From Xanthomonas phaseoli pv. phaseoli (GTDB lineage: Bacteria; Pseudomonadota; Gammaproteobacteria; Xanthomonadales; Xanthomonadaceae), in NCBI GenBank assembly GCA_022749655.1, contig CP094243.1:868001-932000 (forward strand): a stretch of 64,000 nt of DNA. The letters run 5' to 3'. The position numbers were made by a program, and so were the translations under genes. Positions 17,682-26,293 of this stretch are shown piece by piece. Position 1 is the stretch's first letter. Each line of letters begins with the position of its first letter. The notes under the pieces are model-generated. The model was not told where the DNA came from, made no database searches, and saw only the letters and a program-made list of their open reading frames with translations.

Positions 17682-18986
17682 TCAATTCTTCCGGTAAATC
17701 ACCCCAAGCTTGTCGATGGCGTCGCCGGCGCGGCCGGTGAAGCCGGCGATATGCCAGCCGGTGGGGGCGGTGAGGGTGTAGCGCTCGCTGGTCGGGGTGC
17801 CGGCGGCGATGCTGCGGCCCTGGTTGGTGGTCAGGCTCAGCGAGAACAGCCGGGTGCGGCCGTTGTACTGGCCGACCGTGAGGGTCGCCGAGGTCAGTTG
17901 TTCGCCGGTCGCCAAGGCCAGGGTGGTGGCGGTTCCGCCGCTGCCGCCGTGGGCCAGGGTGGTGCCGTTGTCCAGGCTGGCGGCCACCGCATCCAGACGC
18001 GCGTCACCGCGCAGGGTGACGCTGCGCAGTTGGCGCTGGTGGGCGCCGCCGGCCACGTCGTTGAACGGCACGCCATGCGGTCCGCCGAAACTGTCGCTGG
18101 TGCGCACGTCGGTGCCCACCGCCCAACCGAATTGCGCATACAGCGGATAGTGGTCCGACAGCGGCTTGCCGGCGCTGTCGTAGAAGTTGCCTGGATCGAG
18201 CTGGTAGCGGTTGGCGGCCAGCGTCAGCTGCGGGGCGGCGCGGTACAGGATCTTGTCGACCACCTCGCAGGGATTGGTCGGCGGGGTGCCGCACAGCAGC
18301 GGCGCCGCGCCGGCGGCCGGGGCGTTACCCTTGATCAGTTCCACCCACGGATCGATCAGGTTGTTGCTGGCGATGAGCTCGCGGATGTTGTCTTCGCTGC
18401 GGGTGTAGCGGGCGTTGGAGTCCATCATCACCAGCACCGCGTTGCCGGCCGACCAGGTGCCGATGAATTGCGACAACTGGCTGATGTTGGCGCGGCGGGC
18501 GGCCAGGTCGGCGGTTTCGGTACCGGCATTGGGGTGGGCGTTGTAGACGTCCAGCAGCACCCCGTTGTCCAGCCGCACCTGCATGTAGCTGAAGCCCTTC
18601 GGCGTGAGGCAGTCGGTGCCGTTGCACTTGTCCCACTTGACCCGGGTGAAGTCGTTGAAGGGATAGTTGCTCAGCGTGTTGAGACCGTCGCCGATGGCGG
18701 CACCGCCGCTGGTGGGTGTGCGGTACGGGTGGTTGTCGCCGGCGTAGAGCGCAGCGTGGTAGTTGAAGTCTTCCTGCACGTGAACCAGCCCATACGGCGC
18801 CAGTTTCGGTGCCAGCAGCGGCGTATTGGTGGCGGGGTTGCTGCTGGAGATGCCCTCCGGCAGGCCGGCGACGTTATAGGTGAGCACGTCGAGGACGCCG
18901 ACGCTGGATTGCGCGTGGGCGACGCCGGCGCAGGCCAGGGTCAAGCCGATTTCGACACTGAGCAGAGAACGAAGATGCTGGAGCAT
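17682..18986 (-). CDS. Secreted EEP-fold phosphoesterase with a jacalin-like C-terminal domain
   Basis: 434 residues with a signal peptide (cleavage near VAHAQSS). Residues ~30-300 form an endonuclease/exonuclease/phosphatase (EEP) domain: VLTYNVAGLPEG (metal-site Asn), LVHVQEDFNYH (metal-ligand Glu), VYNAHPNAGT, VLVMMDSNARYTR and the terminal LSDHYPLYAQF (catalytic Asp-His). A pair of cysteines flanks NPCEVVDK. Residues ~305-434 resemble a jacalin-type lectin: DSFGGPHGVPFND and GWHIAGFTGRAGDAIDKLGVIY. A secreted phosphodiesterase, for example sphingomyelinase-like, held on glycans by a lectin is plausible. Substrate unknown. It lies 69 bases after the phosphatase gene on the same strand. Confidence 0.85.
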   Translation of the reverse strand: MLQHLRSLLSVEIGLTLACAGVAHAQSSVGVLDVLTYNVAGLPEGISSSNPATNTPLLAPKLAPYGLVHVQEDFNYHAALYAGDNHPYRTPTSGGAAIGDGLNTLSNYPFNDFTRVKWDKCNGTDCLTPKGFSYMQVRLDNGVLLDVYNAHPNAGTETADLAARRANISQLSQFIGTWSAGNAVLVMMDSNARYTRSEDNIRELIASNNLIDPWVELIKGNAPAAGAAPLLCGTPPTNPCEVVDKILYRAAPQLTLAANRYQLDPGNFYDSAGKPLSDHYPLYAQFGWAVGTDVRTSDSFGGPHGVPFNDVAGGAHQRQLRSVTLRGDARLDAVAASLDNGTTLAHGGSGGTATTLALATGEQLTSATLTVGQYNGRTRLFSLSLTTNQGRSIAAGTPTSERYTLTAPTGWHIAGFTGRAGDAIDKLGVIYRKN

Positions 18987-19055
18987 GGTGACCTCGTGCG
19001 GTTGGGGAACAGCGGATGGACGCGACGCGTTGGGCCCAGCGCGCCGCGTAGGGGA

Positions 19056-20369
19056 TCAGTGGTCCATGGCGAGCGGATCGAGGGCGGCCTGGACGAGGTG
19101 GGCGAACTGCGGCAGAGGGCAGTCGTAGGCCGGCGTGGCGGTGCTGCAGCCGGGAATGAAGATGGCCGCGCTCGGCGGCGGTGCCTGCAGCATCAGTGGC
19201 TGTTGTCCGCGCAGCTGCGTCAGGCTCTGCGCGGTGTAGCGCAGGCGGATGACGCGCTGGCCGTCGGCACGTCGCCAGCGCTCGAACACCAGTGCGCCGC
19301 CGGGCACCGTCTGGTCCGCCTGGTAGCCTGGCAATTGCCAATGCAGATCGAACATGCCAGCCAGCAGGGTCAGCGTGCCGTCGTGGCCGGACACCACCAC
19401 CAGGCGCGCATCGCCGCCGATGGCGTCGGCAGAAGAGGCGGCATCGCGACCTTGCTGCAGCGTCACCAGCAGGCGTGCGGCCAGCGGCGTGCTGGCCAGG
19501 CGAGCGACGGTGGGCGTGCGCAGGCGCAGGGCGAATTCGGCCTGGTGCGGGGCGAACACGCGCAGCAGCGTGGCTTCGTCCAGGCCTTGCCAGCCGAGTG
19601 CAGCGAAGTCCTGCCCATCGGCCCAGCCCATCAGCAGGCTTTCGGTGATGCCTGAAGCGGCTGCGGCCGGACCATCGATACCGGGAATCGACGGCCCGGC
19701 ATCGTCCAGCCCGGCCGGCACCGTGGTCAGGCGTAGCTTGCCGGGCGCGGCCTGCGCGGGGCACGGCCGTTGCGCACATTGCAGCAGCAGGTGTTCGAGC
19801 GTGTCGAGCGCATCGCTCTGGGTCGCGTTCCAGGCCCGCGCATCGCCACCGATGCGGCCGGCAATGGCCGCCTGCATGCGCGCACGCGCCTGGGGCTGAC
19901 GCAGCGCAGCGGTGCCATCGAACAACACATCGGAACTGCCGGTCGGCACGTGATGCACGGGGTCGGCGCAGCCGGGCGTCAGTGTGCTGGCCAGCGCCTG
20001 CGCCGAGGCAATGGTGCGCTGGGTGCGGTTGGCCCAGTAATAGGCCTGGTTGCAGCCATCGCCGTTCAACAGACCGAGCGCGGTGTAGCGCGCGCGGTAG
20101 TAGTCGCCGAACAGGCGTTCCAGCTGCGCGCCGTTGGCGGTGAGGTGACCGGCCGGCACGCCGAAATGCGGCCATGCGTGCAACGAATAGCGACCCAGCC
20201 GTTCGGGGCTGGACATCGCCGCACGCACGCCGTGGCGTTTGAGGATCACCACTTTTTCCAGGGTGTCCGGCGTCGCATCGGTGGCGTGGGCAGGGGTGAG
20301 CGGCACGAGCGCGAGCCCGAGCAGGGCGGTAGCGCGGCGGCAAAAACGCAGAAGCATCGGCAGATCCAT
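19056..20369 (-). CDS. Periplasmic histidine acid phosphatase (phytase/Agp-like)
   Basis: 437 residues with a signal peptide (LLGLALVPLTPAHA). The histidine-phosphatase motif is VILKRHGVRAAMSSPERLG (RHGxR, with Ala where Pro is usual), and the C-terminal catalytic pair is VVVSGHDGTLTLL. Several cysteines, including in DGCNQAYYWANRTQRT, fit an exported, disulfide-containing enzyme of the branch that holds AppA phytase and glucose-1-phosphatase. It would release phosphate from sugar phosphates or phytate. Start chosen at 20369; a second Met at 20357 is possible. It lies directly downstream of the TonB receptor and upstream of the EEP-jacalin gene, all on the minus strand. Confidence 0.9.
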   Translation of the reverse strand: MDLPMLLRFCRRATALLGLALVPLTPAHATDATPDTLEKVVILKRHGVRAAMSSPERLGRYSLHAWPHFGVPAGHLTANGAQLERLFGDYYRARYTALGLLNGDGCNQAYYWANRTQRTIASAQALASTLTPGCADPVHHVPTGSSDVLFDGTAALRQPQARARMQAAIAGRIGGDARAWNATQSDALDTLEHLLLQCAQRPCPAQAAPGKLRLTTVPAGLDDAGPSIPGIDGPAAAASGITESLLMGWADGQDFAALGWQGLDEATLLRVFAPHQAEFALRLRTPTVARLASTPLAARLLVTLQQGRDAASSADAIGGDARLVVVSGHDGTLTLLAGMFDLHWQLPGYQADQTVPGGALVFERWRRADGQRVIRLRYTAQSLTQLRGQQPLMLQAPPPSAAIFIPGCSTATPAYDCPLPQFAHLVQAALDPLAMDH

Positions 20370-20460
20370 GACGAGTGAAGCGGAGAGGCGAAACAATCGG
20401 CGCAGTGCGGTGGCGGCCGTGCGCGAGCGCGACGACCGCCGGCTGCGCATGCAAACGCGC

Positions 20461-23346
20461 TCAGAAGCGCGCGCGCAGACCCAGCGACCAGGTCCGGCCG
20501 TAGTTGGTGTAGCCGCCGAACAGGTGGTCGCCGACGTACTGCCGCTGCACCTGGCCGGTGAGATTGATGGCGTTGACGAACACCGACAGGGTGTCGTTGA
20601 CCTTCCAGGCGACATTGGCATCCAGGCTGCCGAAGGCATCGCTGTTGAGCGTGGCCACGTTGGCGGTGCCCACCGCGTTGACGATGTTGTCGCTCCAGCT
20701 GTAGCTGGCGCGCGCCATCAGCGGGCCCTTCTCGTAGAACAGCACGGCGTTGTAGGTGTTCCTGGCCACGCCTTCCAGGCTGTCGGTGAAGCGGCGCGTG
20801 CCGTCGCGGTAGGTCGCCTGGCTGTCGGTAAAGGTGTAGTTGAGCTGCATGCCCAAACCGTCCAGCGGCGCCGGCAGGCCGGTGAACACCTGTTGGTAGG
20901 CCAGCTCCACGCCCTTGACGCTGGCCTGGCTGCCGTTGGTCTTGGACGAAAGCAGGTAGGTCTGGCCCTGGTAATCCAGATACGACAGCTGGGTCTGGAT
21001 GAAACTGGAGATGTCCTTGTAGAACACACCGCCAGTCAGCGCGGAGGTGCCGTCGATGTACCACTCGAAGGTCAGGTCGTACTGCCAGGCTTCGAACGGA
21101 CGCAGCGCCGGATTGCCACCGCTGGCGGTCAGCACTTCGCCACTGGAATTGAAGGTCAGCTTGGACGACAGGTCGGTGAGATCCGGGCGGGTGATCACCT
21201 TGGCCGCGGAGGTCCGCAGCACCATGTCATCGCGCACGTCCCAGGCGGCGTTGAGCGAGGGCAACGCGTTGGTGTAGCTGCGCGCGAAATGCACCGGCTG
21301 GGCGGCGCCGTCGAGGTCGGCATGGCCGTCGGTGGTCTGCTCGGTACGCACCAAGCGCACGCCGAGATTGCCGCGTACATCGCGCCCGGCCAGGGTGCCG
21401 CCGACGTCGGTCATCGCATACGCCGAGCCGATCCTCTCGCGCACCTCGTAGGAATTCTGCAGGTCGGCGCTGTTGGGCGTGCCGCTCAGGTCGGCGGCTG
21501 TGGGCCAGTCGTTCCAGAACGGCGCTTCGATCGGTGCCAGCCACTGCCGTGGCAGCGTGCCCTTGCCGTCGACCAGCATGTCGCTCACCGGCAGCGCGGT
21601 GAAATAGCTGCCCGGAAAGCGCACACCGGCGATGCGGTTGAGCAGCAGGTCGGCACGATCATAGGTGCGCGAGCGCTCGCGGTACTTGGCGCCGAACTTG
21701 ATGTCGCGCAGCCAGCCATCGCCGAGCGTGCGCTTGGCGTCCAGTTGCAGCGCGTCTTCCTTGTCGCGCGCATCGATCTGCCGCCATTCCAGCCGGCGTC
21801 CGCTGACGCTGGCCGGGTTGGTCGGATCGAAACCATTGGTGAAGCTCCAGTTCGGCACGTTGTCGTCGTCGGCCTGCGGCATCTCCACGCGCATCGACAG
21901 GTTGCTGGCGCTGCGCAGGCGCGTGCGGCGGATCGGGTCGGAGTCGTAGCTATGCGCCTGCGAATGGAATGCCACTGCACCGAGCGTCCACAGATCGCCG
22001 TTCCAGGTGCTGGACAGGCGTGCGCTGCGGTTGTCGTCGGTGATGCCGGAGGTTTCGCGCGAGACCTGCACCTGGCCATTGCGATAGTCGAAACCGGTCA
22101 CCCCGCCGTGGTCCACGCTCAGGTTGCTCATCTTGGACACGCCGTCGAAGCCCACGCCCAGGCTGTATTCGTCGTAGTGCACTGTCTGCTTGGCATACAG
22201 CAGGTCCAGATTGGTTTCCCAGGCGGCACTGGGGCGCCATTGCAGCGAGGCGGCCACGCCGGTGCGCTCGCGCTGTTCCAGTTCCAGCGTCGGGCGCAGC
22301 CCGGTGGGCAGGTAGGACGCACCCGGCGCACCAGGCACGCCGTTGGGGTAATAATCCCAACTCACTTCGTTGACGCGGTCCTGGCGCAGGCTGCGCTGTG
22401 CGTAGGCGCCGGACACCAGCATGCCGAAGGTGCCATCGGCATTGACCCAGTTGAACAGGCCGGACACGCGCGGGTCGTTGGCATGCGTGCGTTGCGCCTG
22501 GCTGGACTCCAGCGAGGTGTTGAGCAAGGTCTTGCCCAATTCCAGCGGGCGGAAGGTGCGCACGTTGACGATGCCGCCGATGGCGCCTTCGTCCAGATCG
22601 GCGGTGGGACTCTTGATCACGTCCAGGCCGGAGACCAGTTCCGCCGGCAAGGTGTCGTAGCGAAACTGGCGACCGGTCTGGCCGGAGGTGCGCACGTTCT
22701 CGTTGACCGCCATGGTCTGGCCGTTGAGCGTGGTCACCTGAAAATTCGGACCCAGGCCGCGTACGCGCACATACACGCCTTCGCCGCGGTCGCGCACGAT
22801 CGACACGCCCGGCACGCGCTGCAAGGCTTCGGCCACGTTCTGCGCCGGCAGCTTGCCGATGTCTTCGGCGGCGATCACGTCGACCACGCTGTCGGCATAG
22901 CGCTTCTCGCGCAGCGCGGCGCTGAGGCTACCGGCATAGCTGCCCAGCACCTGGATGCTATCCAGTTCGCGCACCGGCGCACCGGCGGCGATCGGCGTGC
23001 TGCTTGGCGCAGCCGGCACCGTTGCAGCCGGCGCCTGGCTGGTGGCGGTGTCCGGTTCGATGGTCACCGTGGTGGGCGTGAGATAGCGGTAGCGCAGGCC
23101 GGTGCCATCGAGCAGTTGTTGCAATGCCTGCTCGGGTGCTGCGCCGTCGGTGGTGCCACGGCTCTGACGCTCGGCGCCGACGCTGGCCGCGTAGACGAAT
23201 TGCAGACCGGTCTGGCGCGACAGCGTATTGAGCGCGCGTGCCAGCGGTTGTGCGGGAATGGCAGTGACCGCGACGGGTGGCGTCTGGGCGCCGGCAGCAC
23301 CGGCATGCAGGGCAAGGGCAACGGACAGGAACAGGCAGCGGCGCAT
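20461..23346 (-). CDS. TonB-dependent outer-membrane receptor with an N-terminal signalling (STN) domain
   Basis: 961 residues. Signal peptide MRRCLFLSVALALHAGAAGA; STN domain at about 25-80 (IPAQPLARALNTLSRQTGLQ and ALQQLLDGTGLRYRYL), found in receptors that signal to FecR-type regulators. TonB box-like DSIQVLG; plug with IGKLPAQNVAEALQRVPGVS; a beta-barrel ending in WSLGLRARF with the terminal aromatic. The overall pattern matches the large Xanthomonas/Caulobacter receptor subclass used for plant-derived carbohydrates and other ligands. ATG at 23346 follows a GGGAG site. fecR and fecI genes lie upstream on the same strand. Confidence 0.93.
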   Translation of the reverse strand: MRRCLFLSVALALHAGAAGAQTPPVAVTAIPAQPLARALNTLSRQTGLQFVYAASVGAERQSRGTTDGAAPEQALQQLLDGTGLRYRYLTPTTVTIEPDTATSQAPAATVPAAPSSTPIAAGAPVRELDSIQVLGSYAGSLSAALREKRYADSVVDVIAAEDIGKLPAQNVAEALQRVPGVSIVRDRGEGVYVRVRGLGPNFQVTTLNGQTMAVNENVRTSGQTGRQFRYDTLPAELVSGLDVIKSPTADLDEGAIGGIVNVRTFRPLELGKTLLNTSLESSQAQRTHANDPRVSGLFNWVNADGTFGMLVSGAYAQRSLRQDRVNEVSWDYYPNGVPGAPGASYLPTGLRPTLELEQRERTGVAASLQWRPSAAWETNLDLLYAKQTVHYDEYSLGVGFDGVSKMSNLSVDHGGVTGFDYRNGQVQVSRETSGITDDNRSARLSSTWNGDLWTLGAVAFHSQAHSYDSDPIRRTRLRSASNLSMRVEMPQADDDNVPNWSFTNGFDPTNPASVSGRRLEWRQIDARDKEDALQLDAKRTLGDGWLRDIKFGAKYRERSRTYDRADLLLNRIAGVRFPGSYFTALPVSDMLVDGKGTLPRQWLAPIEAPFWNDWPTAADLSGTPNSADLQNSYEVRERIGSAYAMTDVGGTLAGRDVRGNLGVRLVRTEQTTDGHADLDGAAQPVHFARSYTNALPSLNAAWDVRDDMVLRTSAAKVITRPDLTDLSSKLTFNSSGEVLTASGGNPALRPFEAWQYDLTFEWYIDGTSALTGGVFYKDISSFIQTQLSYLDYQGQTYLLSSKTNGSQASVKGVELAYQQVFTGLPAPLDGLGMQLNYTFTDSQATYRDGTRRFTDSLEGVARNTYNAVLFYEKGPLMARASYSWSDNIVNAVGTANVATLNSDAFGSLDANVAWKVNDTLSVFVNAINLTGQVQRQYVGDHLFGGYTNYGRTWSLGLRARF

Positions 23347-23811
23347 CGTCACTCCCAGGTAGAGGGAGAGGGGCGTCGCACATGCGCGTGGGGCGATGCG
23401 GCGACTACCCCATCTACGAGGCGCGACAAGCCGAGTCGGGCACCGTGTTTCCATGAATTTTCTGTGACACGTGCAGGGGCGCAGGCGTGCGCGTGCCGTG
23501 GAGGGCATGCAGGCCCGTGTTGCCCGGCGAAAAGCAGCTTGGCGGTTCGATCGCCGATTGCGTCGATCGTTGCGTTGCGCGGCGCCATGCAGCGCGATGC
23601 GCACGCCTAGATCGCATTGCGTCACTCCGGGTGCCAGCGGTTCGGTGCGCAGATGCGTGAGCGCGAATCTGCGATGGGAACAGGCATGAAAGTGCGACGC
23701 CGCGGCGTGCCGACCCACGGCAGGCACACGCCGGGCAATGCGGCGGTGCCTGCAGTGCTGACTTCTGCACGCACGTGAGCGCCAGCGTGTCGGTCGCCTT
23801 GGCGGCGGACC
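23347..23811. other. Promoter-length gap between fecR and the receptor gene
   Basis: About 465 bases with no supported gene on either strand. In FecI/FecR systems the receptor has its own sigma-factor-dependent promoter, so this is where it would lie. I could not identify a convincing -35/-10 pair. Confidence 0.4.
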
Positions 23812-24888
23812 TTACCGGTTGGCGGTCGCCGGTGGTGCACGGCTGACGATGTGCAGCGCACTGGCTTGCTGTTCGAGCCGCAGGCCGGGCTGCCGTGCGA
23901 GAAACGCGTGCAGGCCGGCGAGATCGTCGCTCCGCAGATTGCCGGTCAGGCGCATCGCGCCGGCGCGCGGATCGTCGATATGCAGCTGGATGCGGTTGAG
24001 GCGATTGAAGTCTTCGGCCACGTTGCGCAACGGCTCGTCGCGGAAGACGATGCGTTGCTGCTGCCACGCATGCATGATGGCGACATCTTCATTGCTCAAT
24101 TGGACCTGGCCGGCGCCATCGATGCGCGCGCTTTGTCCTGCACCCAGGTTGGCCAGCATCGGCTGCGCCGGGCGGTCGGCGCGCCAGACATGCACGCGAC
24201 CGGCAGACACGTCGATGCGTGCCTGCTGCCCATGCAGCGCAATGTCGAACGCGGTGCCGATGTCTTCCACGCGCAGGTCCAGCGCCCGGACCTGCAACGG
24301 ACGCCGATCCGGGGCGACATCGAAGCTCGCCTGGCCCTGCAGCAACTGCAGGTGGCGCGACCACGGCGTTATGGTGGCCTGGATGCGCGTGTCTGCATTG
24401 AGGAACACCACGCTGCGGTCGGCCAGTTGCACGCGGCGTTGTTCGCCATGTGCCGTCGCATAGGTCGTGGTGCGCGGCCAGGCCCAGCCGCCGAGCACCG
24501 TCAGCAGACCGAGCATGGCGGCCAGACCGACATGCCAGTGCGACCGGCGTGCCGCCGACCGCGATCGCGCGGTTCCCCCTGCGGCGACGGGACGCCGCGG
24601 CGGCAATGGTAGCGCCACCACGTTGCGCGCCGGCCCGGTATCGCGTTGGCGCTCGGCCTGCAGCAGCGCCTCGACATCCAGCGCCATCGCATCCAACGCC
24701 TCGCCGAGCGCACCGGCCACCCGCGTCACCGCCAGGTATTCGCGCACATGCGCCGGCGAGGCGGTCAGCCACTCCATGAAACGCGCCTGCTGGTCGGCAT
24801 CCAGCGGCTGCATGCGCTGCAGCGCATGCCAGTGTGCCGCTTCCTCGGTCAGGCGGCGCGCCGCCTGCGACGCGACGCTCACCACCAC
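23812..24888 (-). CDS. FecR-family anti-sigma / signal-transfer protein
   Basis: 358 residues. The N-terminal cytoplasmic part has the DUF4880 block (LTEEAAHWHALQRMQ, FMEWLTASPAHVREYL). A single membrane segment follows (VGLAAMLGLLTVLGGWAW, ~residues 120-138). The periplasmic FecR domain contains TAHGEQRRVQLADRSVVFLN, LQGQASFDVAPD and VEDIGTAFDI. FecR proteins receive the STN-domain signal from the loaded receptor and control the paired sigma factor. The start is one of a cluster of GTG codons near 24888 that overlap the end of fecI by 10 bases, a sign of translational coupling. Confidence 0.92.
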   Translation of the reverse strand: MVVSVASQAARRLTEEAAHWHALQRMQPLDADQQARFMEWLTASPAHVREYLAVTRVAGALGEALDAMALDVEALLQAERQRDTGPARNVVALPLPPRRPVAAGGTARSRSAARRSHWHVGLAAMLGLLTVLGGWAWPRTTTYATAHGEQRRVQLADRSVVFLNADTRIQATITPWSRHLQLLQGQASFDVAPDRRPLQVRALDLRVEDIGTAFDIALHGQQARIDVSAGRVHVWRADRPAQPMLANLGAGQSARIDGAGQVQLSNEDVAIMHAWQQQRIVFRDEPLRNVAEDFNRLNRIQLHIDDPRAGAMRLTGNLRSDDLAGLHAFLARQPGLRLEQQASALHIVSRAPPATANR

Positions 24889-25407
24889 TGCGCTCCCTCG
24901 TCGGCCAGCGCCGATCGACAGGCCGACAGGCCGCGCACCACGTATTTCTTGACCATATGCGAGGACACACCCAGGCGTTCGGCGATCTGTCTGTAGCTCA
25001 GGCCGTCGCGGTACTGCATCACCAGCACTGCACGCACGCGCTCGGGCAGCCCGGCCAGGACGGTCTGCAGGCGTTGCTGGCGCTGTTGCCGCTGGGCGCT
25101 GTCTTCGACATCGTCAACGGCCACCAGCCGTTGCGCGAACTGTTCCATGTCCTCGATACGCAGCGGCGCGCTGCTTGCGCCGCGCCGCCTGCTCGCGCGC
25201 CAGATTGACCGCCACGGTATAGAGATACGCTTCCGGGTTGGCGATGGTCTGGCCCGGCTGCTGATGTGCACGCAGCAGGCGCAGATAGGTTTCCTGGACC
25301 AGGTCTTCGGCGTCCTCGTTTGCTCCGCGGCGCACGAAGAATCCGCGCAGCACCGGGCCATGCTCGGTGAACAGACGTGCCCAGGCGCGCTTTGGATGTG
25401 CCGACAC
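24879..25407 (-). pseudogene. FecI-like ECF sigma factor with a frame break
   Basis: Region 2 reads in one frame (LFTEHGPVLRGFFVRRGANE, DAEDLVQETYLRLLRAHQQP). Region 4 reads in another (LPERVRAVLVMQYRDGLSYR, QIAERLGVSSHMVKKYVVRG). Dropping one base near 25165 joins them as ARRKQRALRIEDMEQF, giving a normal ~175-residue ECF sigma factor. GTG at 25407 was chosen because GGAGG lies five bases before it. The canonical DAED acidic motif is present, unlike in EcfK. It should drive the TonB receptor gene in response to its ligand. The break may be a sequencing error. Confidence 0.8.
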
Positions 25408-25753
25408 CCCAACCTCCGGCCGATTGCAGGGGCGCAGGCTAGCGGCGTCGTATGACGTCGCGGTGACGCGGTTGCTGCCCATGACTTGGCGGCAGGCACG
25501 CAGGCGGGCACAGGCCTGTGCTTGCCCACGCCGCCGCTACCCGATACCGCGGCGTCCGGAGGTCGCGCTTTGCCGGGGGCAGGCTGGGCGTGCCTGCGGC
25601 GGACCCGGCTGCCAGCGACACCTCGTCGCCTGCCTGGGCGCCTCCGCGCTGTCGGGGGCGCGGCGATCGGGAATCCAATCGGTTACCGGCTACGCGTTCC
25701 GCGTTGGCGCCAATGCGGGATACTGCGTGTCCACGCAGGCGAGATGGGCTTGG

Positions 25754-26293
25754 ATGTCCGAGCTGCCGATCACCGAATTGTTACAGGCCTGGCAGCGCGA
25801 CGAACCCGGCGCGGGCGACGCATTGGCGCGCCAGGTCTATGACGTGCTGCGCGCCACCGCCATGCGCGAACTGCGTCGCGACGGGCGCGCCGGCCTGCAG
25901 GCGACCGAGCTGGTGCACGAGGCGTGGATGCGGCTGGAACAGGGCCAGCAGGGTTTTCGTTCGCGGGCGCATTTCTATTCGGTGGCTGCGCTGCAGATGC
26001 GCCACCTGTTGGTGGATCTGGCGCGCCAGCAGGCCAGCGCCAAGCGGTTGGGGCAGGCGGTGACGCTGACCATCAGCCTGTCCGACGGCGCCGCACGGCC
26101 GGAGGCATTGATGCTGGTGGCCGATGCCTTCGACAAGCTGGCCCAGGTGGACGAGCGCAAAGCCAAGGCATTCGCGTTGACCGAGCTGGTGGGTTTCAGC
26201 GTGGCCGAGGCCGCCGAACAGCTGGAGGTGTCGGTGCCGACGCTGGAGCGCGATCTGCGTTTTGCCAGGGTGTGGCTGGCGGCGCAGCTGTGA
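25754..26293 (+). CDS. ecfK: ECF sigma factor EcfK (kinase-dependent type, ECF43-like)
   Basis: 179 residues from MSELPITELLQAWQRDEPG. Region 2 contains LQATELVHEAWMRLEQGQ where canonical ECF factors have a DAEDLVQE-type acidic motif; Thr51 sits in that spot. Region 4 has the helix-turn-helix ELVGFSVAEAAEQLEVSVPT and LERDLRFARVWLAAQL. In X. citri the homologous EcfK with kinase PknS activates T6SS genes, and in related systems threonine phosphorylation supplies the missing negative charge so the sigma factor can bind RNA polymerase (established for this sigma group). The stop overlaps the pknS start (GTGA), so the pair is coupled. The motif copies at 28794, 30720 and 37368 are candidate targets. 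Confidence 0.9.
   Translation: MSELPITELLQAWQRDEPGAGDALARQVYDVLRATAMRELRRDGRAGLQATELVHEAWMRLEQGQQGFRSRAHFYSVAALQMRHLLVDLARQQASAKRLGQAVTLTISLSDGAARPEALMLVADAFDKLAQVDERKAKAFALTELVGFSVAEAAEQLEVSVPTLERDLRFARVWLAAQL

Noticed and set aside
20239..23610. A 1123-codon plus-strand frame opposite the TonB receptor
   Set aside because: Shadow of the receptor gene caused by high GC; composition is His/Gly/Arg-rich with no motif.
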